Assembly: GCF_040412425.1 (NCBI RefSeq)
Contig: NC_089742.1
Span: forward strand, 74,680,125-74,744,124
DNA from: Macrobrachium rosenbergii
Lineage: Eukaryota; Arthropoda; Malacostraca; Decapoda; Palaemonidae
Direction of reading: 5' to 3'
DNA length: 64,000 nucleotides
The notes under the pieces were generated by a model. That model saw only the letters and a list, made by a program, of their open reading frames with translations, was not told the DNA's origin and ran no database searches. Position numbers and translations under genes: made by a program. Every line of letters begins with the position of its first letter. Positions within the stretch are counted from its first letter, which is position 1. Positions 55,784 through 64,000 of the stretch are shown piece after piece.

Positions 55784-56080
55784 TTGCCCCCCCTCACCCC
55801 CCAAGCCCCAAGAAGTAACAGCAGCTGGTTTTCCATTATTCCTACCGAAATTCAAATGTGTCCTCACATCAAGTCGTATCGATCTGTGTTATGTGTGTTA
55901 AAACAGGTAAAGAACTACCTGCGAACAGCAACTGGGGATGACCGGCTATCTTACTTATTGTTGATGGCCACAGAAAGACATAATATGGTTAAGTCATTTG
56001 ATTTGGAAGAGCTAGTGAATGATTTTGCTCGCATGAGACACCGTCGGTACCCATTGGTGCAATTCTATATAGGAATGTAA
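55784..56080 (+). pseudogene. hAT transposase C-terminal (dimerisation) fragment
   Basis: The frame gives SYRSVLCVLKQVKNYLRTAT, then DDRLSYLLLMATERHNMVKS and FDLEELVNDFARMRHRRYPL. This matches the end of hAT transposases of the ZMYM-like type (LKxIKxYLRSTxGQxRLxxLxLLxIE, then a DxDxVIDxFAxxKxRR block), which mediates dimer formation. The catalytic RNase H-like domain is missing. The frame is open for 98 codons, but the start and first 20-30 residues are arbitrary. Its position just inside the left end of the inner hAT, with only about 0.17 kb to the right end once the LTRs are removed, fits a 3' transposase remnant. Confidence 0.7.
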
Positions 56081-56453
56081 TTCAAAAATCTTATATTATT
56101 TTGAATGTGGTACTCAAATTATCAACATTATTACTTTTATATTATTTTATTTTCATTATGGTACTCAAATTATCAACATTATTTCTTTTTATTTCACAAT
56201 CATAATATAAATTCCATTACACTAATGATGCAGTTGTTTCATAATTTTCATTAATGCCCGGCACTGCCAGCCGATGGCACTATAATCTGATTTATAAAGT
56301 ATATTTTCATTAAAATGTAAAAAAAAGTCATGTTTCCTTTTTAAGTGTGCAATCATAAATATATGAAGTTTCTCGGAAATATTACGTTTCTTGATCCTTG
56401 TCTGTCTACTAGCTACCAGTGATGATGAGATAAATAAACAGTAGTGGGAGTAT

Positions 56454-57085
56454 TGTAAGAGATGCATCGCACCGATCGCGGTCTCTTTCGAGCACACGTG
56501 TGTGTTCGTCATCGAAGGGGACAAGACAAAAACAACAGCATCCCGTTTTCTCTCTCTCAAAGAACGCAACTTCTACCATACAATATTTCCGTCTGTTTCT
56601 CCCTAACCATTGTTGTCTCGATTTATGTACAATCACCACTATTTGCATTGCCATGCAAGCATTCAAATCATGTACTCATAATGTTCCACCGAATCTTCTG
56701 TATCAAACTGTATGTATGTTTCTGTTTATGAAGATGCCAAACGTCTCGCCATTTCACATATATTATGCTACTGCATTGTATTCATTAATCTGTCTCGCAT
56801 CTCATGCAATTGGCCATATGTGGAATTTCCTGGCCTTTCCATTGATTTATGTTTTATCACTGTACGTTTATTATGTCTCTCACAATCGCCATCTGTTTGT
56901 CTGCCGACAAACACAGATGTTCGCGGAAACATTACCTCTGTTTTGCTCTGTCTGTGTGTAGATACTACTTTTGCGGCTCGCACCAGCCAGTAACAACTTC
57001 GAAGATTCTGTACATTCATTCAGTAAGGAACCACCAATAAACTAGACAATGCCCAGCCAGTATGTCACTCAATCCCGTCCTTACA
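56454..57085 (+). repeat. Array LTR A
   Basis: Starts TGTAAGAGATGCATCGC and ends CCCGTCCTTACA, 632 bp with a 6-bp inverted TGTAAG/CTTACA pair. It is preceded by a purine-rich GTAGTGGGAGTAT. An open frame of 153 codons (56500-56961) crosses it. Confidence 0.85.
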
Positions 57086-57098
57086 GGAGGGGGAGTAT

Positions 57099-57630
57099 TG
57101 TAAGAGACATCGCACTGATCGCGGTCTCTTTCGAGCACACGTGTGTTCATCATCCATCGGAGGGTACAAGACAAAAACAAGAGCATCCCGTTTTCTCTCT
57201 CTCAAAGAACGCAACTTCTACCATACAATATTTCCGTCTGTTTCTCCCTAACCATTGTTGTCTCGATTTATGTACAATCACCATTTGCATTGCCATGCAA
57301 GCATTCAAATCATGTACTCATAATGTTCCACCGAATCTTCTGTATCAAACTGTATGTATGTTTCTGTTCGTGAAGACGCCAAACATCTCGCCATTTCACA
57401 TATATTATGCTACTGCATTGTATTCATTAATCTGTCTCGAATCTCATGCAATTGGCCATATGTGGAATTTCTTGGCCTTTCCATTGATATATGTTTTATC
57501 ACTGTACGTTTATTATGTCTCTTACAATCGCCATCTATTTGTCTGCCGACAAACACAGATGTCCAAAACATTACCTCACCAATAAACTAGACAATGCCCA
57601 GCCAGTATGTCACTCAATCCCATCCTTACA
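57099..57630 (+). repeat. Array LTR B
   Basis: Starts TGTAAGAGACATCGCAC and ends CCCATCCTTACA, 532 bp, lacking about 0.1 kb near its 3' end relative to A. It is separated from LTR A only by GGAGGGGGAGTAT (57086-57098). A 178-codon frame (57049-57585) begins in the end of LTR A. Confidence 0.85.
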
Positions 57631-57645
57631 GGAGCGGGGGAGTAT

Positions 57646-58238
57646 TGTAAGAGACACATCACACTGATCGCGGTCTCTTTCGAGCACACGTGTGACGTGT
57701 GTGTTCGTCATCCATCGGAGGGGACAAGACAAAAACAAGAGCATCCCGTTTTCTCTCTCTTAAGGAACTCAACCTCTACCATACAATATTTCCGTCTGTT
57801 TCTCCCTAACCATTGTTGTCTCGATTTATGTACAATCACCACTACTTGCATTGCCATGCAAGCATTCTAATCATGTACTCATAATGTTCCACCGAATCTT
57901 CTGTATCAAACTGTATATATGTTTCTGTTTGTGAAGATGACAAACGTCTCGCCATTTCACATATATTATGCTACTGTATTGTATTCATTAATCTGTCTCG
58001 AATCTCATGCAATTGGCCATGTGTGGAATTTCCTGGTCTTTCCATTGATATATGTTTTATCACTGTACGTTTATTATGTCTCACAATCACCATCTGTTTG
58101 TCTGCTGACAAACACAGATGTCCGAAACATTACCTCTGTTTTGCCCTGTCTTCGAAGATTCTTTACATTCATTCAGTAAAGAACCACCAATAAACCAAAC
58201 AATGCCCAGCCAGTATGTCACTCAATCCCATTCTTACA
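57646..58238 (+). repeat. Array LTR C
   Basis: Starts TGTAAGAGACACATCAC and ends CCCATTCTTACA, 593 bp. It is separated from LTR B only by GGAGCGGGGGAGTAT (57631-57645). The frame that is open in A and B is broken here by one stop and a small deletion. Confidence 0.85.
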
Positions 58239-59172
58239 GTATATAATTTTTGCTGAAATACCTTGCTCATGTGGCTTCAAAAAGCGCATAAAATAGCTCA
58301 AAATGAGAAAAAACCCAACTGATTAGGCTCACTAAGGTTGTCCAAAAATAAGATAACAGGAACTTGAAACTGCCCCAAACAAAAATCTGAAATGACGCCC
58401 CTGGACTTATAGGTTTTCAACACAAATGACGTGTTTGTTCATGATAATTTGATCCAACTTAATGTTATCAACTTATGTATGAAGTGATTGAAACTATAGT
58501 TACAGCTTTGTATAAGTGCAATGCAATTTGCTATTGCTGCTTAATTTCCAGGGAGAGGAGATGAGGAAGAGGGAACGGGACAGGTTGAAATTTTGAAGAG
58601 ATTTTGGAGGGTCATATGTCTTTTGTATTATTGATGATACACACTATTATGATATTTTTACATGACAAGGATATTATACTATAGTTGAAAATTAAAACTT
58701 GATAACAGAAATTAGGCTAGTGTTGAATATAAGGCTGAGGGAATTTAATTACGGTATTGATACATTTAATTGCATATAGTAGGAGTTGCAAATTAATTGA
58801 ATATTGAGCTCTATAATTTCACATATAGGTTTACTAATTACTAATACTATTATTTTCCTTCATTCACACGGATATATACATTCGAGAATAGTATATTTTA
58901 CTAATCACAGAATTGGTACATTAGTTTTGTGTAATTTTCTTTGGCCCCCCAAAAAATATCTTGGCTCCACCTAGGTCCCCCACTAATGGAATGCCAGCTA
59001 CGCCACTGAGTAGAGGGTGGAAAGTAAGACAGGAGAAAGAGAATATGAATGGAGGTACAGTAAAAGAAAAGGGGTTGCAGCTAGGGACAGAAGGGATGCT
59101 GCGAAGAACCTCAAGTAGTGCCTAAATTGCACCACGTGACATGACTGATGGTGCTAGGCCCCTACGGGATTG

Positions 59173-60100
59173 TTGTTTCGGGGCTTTTAACTTTTTTCTT
59201 CATATGTTTTTAGACTCTACGAATTCTTTTTTTTTTTTAATAAAGTTATATGTTGAACAAATTTGTTTGAGGTGCTTCTTTTGTCTGTTTCCTCGGTAAG
59301 ATTGAATCAACCTCCGTCTCTCACATCTCTAAATCCCCTTCTTTTCTTGTTGAGCTCAAGAATCAGATTTCTCCTCAGCTCAAGAACAACCTAGTTTCCT
59401 ACTGGGAAACTTGGAAGATAGCTATAGGTGACTTGTGGTTGCTGAGGTGGTGAGTATCAAACTGCAGTAGCTATATCCAGGTATCTTCTGAAGTTGGTAA
59501 TCCTCTAATTATGTGCTTTCTTGCCAGCTTCTACCTTCTTTCATCAAGGAGCAGATCTATCTCTTTTATTTTTCAATGGCAAAGTTCCATTGCTCTTCTA
59601 TCCTTATTCTTTATCTTTTTTCTTCAGACTCAGGGCTGAAAGGCCGGTAGGCTGCCTGCCTCCATAGAATTTATTCTTGAAAAAAAAGCAAAATCCCTTG
59701 ATGTAGTTGATGGTATTTTTGAACTGTGCAAGGATACCCTAAAGTCTACTGATGCCTAACACCTCAGGACTATCTGGCTATTATTTCCTTGAAACCTATA
59801 ATTCTACTGTATGCTCAATTCCCATCAACTTTTCTTGATCTGTGGCTTTGTTTGACTCAGACAGCTTAACATCACCTTCATCCACGTCATTGAACCTAGC
59901 AATTCCCTTACTGAACCGTTGGCAGAAAGGAAGTCCATAAAATAGTGCACAAATGCAAACATTATCTTCCTCCAGGCAGCATTCTACATAATGGCTGCTG
60001 TTCAAAACATTAATTTTATAGTCAATGGCATCCTTCACATTGGTATTCATCTATAAATTCCCCATTCTGTAAAGGCAATTGTCGCTGAAGTGGACCATGC
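59173..60100. other. No recognisable gene
   Basis: An 84-codon minus-strand frame (59796-60050) has ordinary composition but no recognised motif. Nothing else could be supported. Confidence 0.4.
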
Positions 60101-60106
60101 TCTTCA

Positions 60107-60335
60107 TGGAATGGAGTGGAATATACAATTTAGGCCAAAGGTTAAGGCCTGGAACCTACGAGGCATTCAGCACTGAAAGGGAAATCGAGAGTGGAAAACT
60201 GCAGTTGCACTGAAGAAACAATTGTTGGGGTTGAAAGTAAGATGGAACCTGAAAATGAACAGCGAATGAAAGGAGTTGAACTAGGGGCCAAAGGGACGCT
60301 GCTAAGAACTGGCAGGACTGCAACCATACAGGGAC
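60107..60335 (+). mobile_element. SINE-like decapod repeat copy C
   Basis: Shares GGAATATACAATTTAGGCC, GAGGCATTCAGCACTGAAAG, GCAGTTGCACTGAAGAAACA and GGGACGCTGCTAAGAACTGG with copies A and B. More diverged than they are. Confidence 0.75.
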
Positions 60336-60429
60336 CTTGCTTTTCAATGCTCACCACTAGTATGCCTGTTTGGTAGGGTCCCCACACTCAGATTTGGGCG
60401 TCCTTACAGGGCCATTCCTCCATGGTGTT

Positions 60430-61010
60430 GGGGTGACTAGAAGCGTCATGTGTAAAAAATCTGTTCAAAATTTCATTCCATCTTGCATATTACTCCGGCA
60501 AAACATTCAGATATGTAGCTATGGTTGCTGACTGCCGTCATCTATATTTTAGCATTGAACTCCTAGGTTATGCAAACTTTTTCAGTGCCCTTGAATTCTC
60601 TGAATGATATATCAAAAGTGGTCAGACCTTCATATCTTCTACACTGGAAAACTAAGCAAAGGGATACAGTTCTTATTACCATAAAACGAAGTACCATCTT
60701 CTCTTTCTAGGTGACTGTCTTAATCTATAAGGAGGTACCTCATCCACATTTAAAAACAAAATTTATGGTTTCCCACAAACCATTGGTTACAGAGCACTGG
60801 AAACATCTTTTCAGCCTTCTCATCAACACTTACAGGTTTTCCCAATATTTTTCACCAATGAACATCATCACGCTTTTCAAAGCCATTACTTTCAACGAAA
60901 GTTCTTTTGAAATGTGGGCCTCCCACTTTATTCTCCAGATCAGCAAACAAAGCTATGGCCTTTGTTATCATCATCTAAGGGCAATGCTGACTTGCCTATT
61001 ATAACCTGGA
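60430..61010 (-). pseudogene. Tigger/pogo-type transposase remnant, minus strand
   Basis: The minus strand reads KAIALFADLENKVGGPHFKR then TFVESNGFEKRDDVHW and KPVSVDEKAEKMFPVL. This corresponds to the CENP-B-like DNA-binding part of Tigger transposases (ALFxDLxxK, F.AS.GWFxRF, GE..SAD..AAE.FP). Further on, a frame near 60615-60560 gives PLLIYHSENSRALKKFA, matching the KPLLIYHSENPRALK segment of the catalytic domain. Several frame changes and stops and the loss of the first catalytic Asp block show an inactive copy. It is a different domain sample from the plus-strand remnant at 23.7 kb, so the two were not matched directly. Confidence 0.65.
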
Positions 61011-61019
61011 TCCATATGA

Positions 61020-61570
61020 ACAGGTTCTCTCCATTTCTACGAATGAGCTGCATATTTTACTGATCTTTCTGATTCACCACAAGAACAGCATCCTAAATAA
61101 TTTGGCAGCGCTATTGGTACCTTGTCCTCCATTATTCAACTCAGCATTGCCATCTTTATTTCTTACCTTACCAACCATACCACATTCACTTGCACTAAGT
61201 TTGGCAGACATCTCCAGAATGATGATCACTGCACTGAAAACCCTTGAATGTAATCACAGATTTACACACATTCAGTTAAAATATACGATTGTCTTATACT
61301 TCCTAAACAATGATGTGAGAAAGCATGATAGTTTTATGTAGAATTTTTCCACTGCCTTCCAAGAAATTGAACTAAAATGTGTCCCTTCCATGAAAAGATT
61401 TGTTTCTTATAGCTGTTATAAACTAATAAACCAAGTGAAAAGCATTGTAGTATAAACCCATGGAAATCATAATTTCAGACTTAATTTCAATGCTTGCATC
61501 AAGTACAAAGGTGCTGTAGTTCGGTTCAAGAGAAAGTCGGCCCATTTTTGGAATAATGATATAAGGTATA
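61020..61570. other. No recognisable gene
   Basis: Short frames only; adjacent to the outer end of the gypsy LTR. Confidence 0.5.
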
Positions 61571-61876
61571 TGTTATAAGACTGAAACACTTGACAAAGCA
61601 AACTTCTTTTTGCTTTATTCAACAAAATATGGGATCTCAGATCTATAACATAAACAGACAAAATATCTAGCGTTAGTCATACAACACATACAACATAAAC
61701 AACTTATGACAAACATAACAGAACAAAATAAACACACGTAAATTTACATATCAACAGAGGAACTGCAAGAGGGGAACTTGACACTCGCCTGAGGTGCGAC
61801 TGTAACTAACTGTACACAGTGATACCAAGCATGAAAACAGTTACGCTAGTGTCGCCAGTGTACAATAATTACCACA
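61571..61876 (-). repeat. 3' LTR of the right-edge gypsy element
   Basis: On the minus strand the purine tract TAGGAGGGGAGAA is followed by TGTGGTAATTATTG (from 61876), and the segment ends CAGTCTTATAACA (61571), 306 bp with TGT/ACA ends. An AATAAA lies inside near the 3' part. The other LTR is outside the window, so the far edge is provisional. Confidence 0.65.
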
Positions 61877-61986
61877 TTCTCCCCTCCTAGAAAAATTCAA
61901 CATTAACAAAATGGATACCATGTCAAAAACATCAGATTAGTCCCATCCGTAACGATCGGGGGGCCTTGACACGCGAGTCGACCTCC

Positions 61987-62757
61987 TTAACTCAGTGGGC
62001 TCAGTGAATGAATGAGAGTCATGATTAGTATGAGGCTGTACATCTTGCGTTGTGGGTGAACCGGAGTCTCTATATTTCCTGGTGCCTCATCCGGGTGTGC
62101 AAGAGTCGTCGGACTCTCAGGACTTGGAGCTAAGTCACGGATAGACACAGTTGACTCACGCCCGTCTGGATATTTGACACTTGCGTACATTGGGTTCACA
62201 TCAACAAGTTCTACCTGATCAGTTAATGGTTCGTGTTTGCTAGACCTAACATGCCGCCGCAATAACACTTGCCCAGGGGTCAAAAGCCATGTTGGTAATC
62301 CATTTTCGAAACTAGAACGTCGTTGGAACCTGAAGAAACGCTCATGTGGAGTCTCATTGGTTGCAGTGCATAAGAGTGATCTTATTGAATGCAAAACCTC
62401 GGGAAGCACCATCTCCCAGTGTTGGTTCTTCAAACCATGAGATTCAAGTGTTAAACAAACAGCCTTCCAAATAATTCCGTTGTACCTCTCAACCTGACCA
62501 TTACCTATTGGGTGATAAGGTGTTGTTTTACTTGTTGCAACTCCCTTCTGAGAAAGGTACATCTTCAGTTCTTGAGAAATGAAAGAAGAACCTTGATCTG
62601 AATGGATGAAACTTGGCATTCCACAAAGACTGAAGATAGACTCAAGAAATTTGATTACTGTTTTTGAATTTATATTTGAACAAGGAAATGCAAAAGGAAA
62701 ACGCGAGTATTCATCAACAACTGTAAATATGTAATTATTGTTTGTGGTGGAAGGCAA
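61987..62757 (-). pseudogene. Gypsy integrase catalytic core and C-terminal module
   Basis: The 256-codon frame has the catalytic triad in order: D15 in FTVVDEYSRF, D54 in IHSDQGSSFI and E90 in GNGQVERYNG, spaced D-x38-D-x35-E as expected. The C-terminal part has LLTPGQVLLRRHVRSSKHEP and VKYPDGRESTVSIRDLAPSP, a small barrel-like domain common in one metazoan gypsy group. The enzyme would insert the reverse-transcribed DNA. The zinc-finger half is in another frame upstream (62735-63037). The start is arbitrary because this is an internal pol segment. Confidence 0.9.
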
Positions 62758-63037
62758 AGGTTTTTGAAATCAATACTGAGGCGTTCCATCGGCTGTGTGG
62801 CTTTAATGAGGACCCCTTGTGCTGAACGATGGAATCGTGGTTTTGCTGTGCACAGACTTTACAAGAAGCACACACCTTTTTCACATCATCTGTTGAGAAA
62901 GGGAGGTTTTTAGATCGCACAAAATGCAAAAGCCGAGTTACCCCAGGGTGACAAAGATTCTCATGAATGTCTGTAAGCTTCAACATTGGGAAAACAGAAC
63001 AGCAGTATGCAGTGAGACAAGGTATCCGGCACAACAT
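62735..63037 (-). pseudogene. Gypsy integrase HHCC zinc-binding segment
   Basis: H25 and H30 in IHENLCHPG and C56 and C59 in VCASCKVC make the H-x4-H-x25-C-x2-C zinc site. LHFVRSKNLPF between them is typical of the family. The frame then loses register, and the expected PMERLSIDFK stretch before the catalytic core is readable only in a neighbouring frame. The first 20 residues are also out of frame relative to the RNase H tail. Confidence 0.85.
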
Positions 63038-63042
63038 TCTGT

Positions 63043-63477
63043 TTAAGGGACGATATTGTATCGTATAACTGAATGATGCCAGCTCAAGCCTCCACTCTTG
63101 TATCTTGTTATTTTTATCTTGGTTCTTTTTCTGTTATCTAACATGAACATCACAGAGCGCTGATCAGTAATCAGAGTAAAATGTCTTCTGGCTAAGAAAT
63201 GACTCCACTTGCGAACCGCTTCAATAATAGCTGTAGCCTCCTTTTCTACAGCAGGATAATGCAACTCACTTCCCTGAAGCGTTCTTGACATGAAGGCTAC
63301 TGGCCTGCCACCCTGGTTCAATACTGCTGAGATAGCGACCTCTGAAGCATCACACTCCACAACAAAAGGAATTTTCTCATCCACAGACCTTAGAGAAGCA
63401 CCCGTAAGCTGCTTTTTCAAAGTGTTAAAGGCAGCTAGTGCTGATTCACTCAATGGAAAAATTTTTGTGTTTATCAA
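63043..63477 (-). pseudogene. Gypsy RNase H domain
   Basis: D43 in VVECDASEVAISAVLNQ, E80 in YPAVEKEATAII and D105 in FTLITDQRSVMFML are the metal-binding acids in their usual order. RPVAFMSRTL lies between them. A frame change near 63130 moves the following KIQEWRLELASFSYTIQYRP segment to another frame. It would degrade the RNA strand during reverse transcription. Confidence 0.9.
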
Positions 63478-63542
63478 GGGTTGATTTTATCGGAGAAGCC
63501 AGGAATCCATTTAGCATAATATGCAAACAACCCTTGAACTCT

Positions 63543-64000
63543 TCAGCTAAAAGACCCTATATTTGTGGGAGGTGGTAATTCCTGGAGAGGACGTAATCTG
63601 TCAGGGTCAGGCCTTATGACATTATTACCAACACAATACCCAAGAACATTGATTGTAGGCACAGACATAACTGATTTAGATTCATTGAGGGTAAGCTTCC
63701 GTTTCTGAATAACCTCCAAAAATTTCTTAACATTGCTATCATGTTCCTCCTGAGTTGATCCAGCTACAGTAATATTATCTAGATATGGGAAAGTGTCTTT
63801 AAGACCCTCATCTTCAACTAACTTATCCATAGCTCTCTGAAATACTGTTACTCCATTAGTGACACCAAATGGAACTCTGCAAAACTGATATAATTTCCCT
63901 GCACCCTCAAAAGCAGTGTACTTTCTCTCACTCTCTTTAATGCTAATTTGGTGGTATGCACTCTTCAAGTCAAATGTGGAAAACACCTTGTACTTTTGCA
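63543..64000 (-). pseudogene. Gypsy reverse transcriptase, partial (window edge)
   Basis: The open frame continues to the edge of the window as QKYKVFSTFDLKSAYHQI (motif A, with its catalytic Asp). CRVPFGVTNG (motif B) and FPYLDNITVAG (motif C) follow. Motif C reads Tyr-Leu-Asp-Asn instead of Tyr-x-Asp-Asp, a variant I recall in some metazoan gypsy elements, so it may not be a defect. The connection domain starts at LGYCVGNNVIRPDPDRLRPL and then shifts frame. The GTG at 63986 is only an internal codon, not a start. Confidence 0.9.

Larger units (their letters stand above)
55743..58405 (+). mobile_element. Inner hAT element with transposase C-terminus
   Basis: CAGGGCGTCGTTTAGG at the left and TGACGCCCCTG at the right are inverted. 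The 8-bp flanks GTTATAGG (55735-55742) and CTTATAGG (58406-58413) differ at one base. Removing the LTR array (56454-58238) leaves about 0.88 kb, mostly a transposase C-terminal piece, so the element was already internally deleted when the LTRs arrived. Confidence 0.75.
55350..59008. mobile_element. Outer hAT element
   Basis: CAGTGGCGTCGCTAGG at the left and CCAGCTACGCCACTG at the right are inverted ends of a common hAT type. The 8-bp flanks TGCAGAGG (55342-55349) and AGTAGAGG (59009-59016) agree at six positions. It carries a second hAT (55743-58405) with an LTR array inside it. No coding sequence of its own was recognised. Confidence 0.8.
55197..59172 (+). mobile_element. SINE-like decapod repeat copy B, split by a 3.66-kb hAT
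   Basis: The left part (55197-55349) contains AAGCGCTGGGACCTGTGAGG and GCAGTTGCGCTATGAATCAA. The right part (59009-59172) continues with AGGGTGGAAAGTAAGACAGG and AATGGAGGTACAGTAAAAG. Joined, they give one copy colinear with 26300-26580. The break coincides with hAT ends. Confidence 0.85.
61571..64000 (-). mobile_element. Gypsy-type LTR retrotransposon, pol and 3' LTR, cut by window edge
   Basis: The minus strand carries, in order, reverse transcriptase, RNase H, integrase zinc finger, integrase core with C-terminal module, purine tract and LTR. RT-RH-IN order defines the gypsy (Ty3) group. Protein motifs are well kept and frames are broken only by a few single-base shifts (near 63540, 63480, 63130 and 62800). 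The copy is therefore either recently inactivated or affected by sequencing errors. Gag, protease and the 5' LTR lie beyond 64000. Confidence 0.9.

Overview
The window is eukaryotic, intron-rich, repeat-dense nuclear DNA, most likely from a decapod crustacean. Two short interspersed repeats present in several copies look like families I remember from decapod genomic sequence, and DIRS-like, gypsy-like and hAT-like elements are stacked inside one another. No prokaryotic gene organisation, rRNA, tRNA gene or CRISPR array was seen. Family names come from motif recognition only; no database was searched.

One host gene can be reconstructed with confidence. It is a p23-type Hsp90 co-chaperone (CS domain, PTGES3/Sba1 family) on the minus strand. 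Its four coding exons are at 53247-53234 (14 nt), 41877-41691, 29191-29003 and 25737-25633. Splice sites and phases agree at every junction and give a 164-residue protein spread over about 27.6 kb. Nearly everything between 25.6 and 53.2 kb is therefore intron, filled with transposons.

Layout. 0.6-1.0 kb: C48 (Ulp1-like) cysteine protease remnant. 2.4-2.7 kb: tRNA-derived SINE. 2.7-8.3 kb: decayed I-type LINE with ORF1 zinc knuckles, endonuclease, RT and RNase H, interrupted by a (CT)n tract. 9.5-11.9 kb: gypsy-like LTR plus gag, itself interrupted by a LINE ORF1 zinc-knuckle piece. 12.1-12.8 kb: hAT-like element inside another. 14.2-15.4 kb: DIRS-like terminal repeats split by a MITE with a perfect 8-bp target duplication. 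15.6-16.75 kb: hAT-like element with a duplicated right end. 19.9-21.3 kb: TTAA-targeting element. 23.7-24.65 kb: Tigger/pogo transposase remnant.

The p23 introns hold a 0.3-0.36 kb tandem array (29.5-31.3 kb), two nested stacks of pogo-like MITEs (32.5-34.66 and 37.3-39.3 kb), a palindromic repeat (40.4-40.75 kb), three DIRS-like pieces (34.9-35.96, 41.94-42.66 and 44.07-48.25 kb, the last with RT and inverted ends), and two LTRs around only 114 bp of interior (48.38-49.82 kb). Upstream of p23, 55.2-59.2 kb is a four-level nest: a SINE split by a hAT, which holds a second hAT with a transposase C-terminus, which holds three LTRs in tandem joined only by polypurine tracts. A minus-strand Tigger remnant lies at 60.4-61.0 kb. 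A gypsy element (LTR, integrase, RNase H, RT; minus strand) runs off the right edge.
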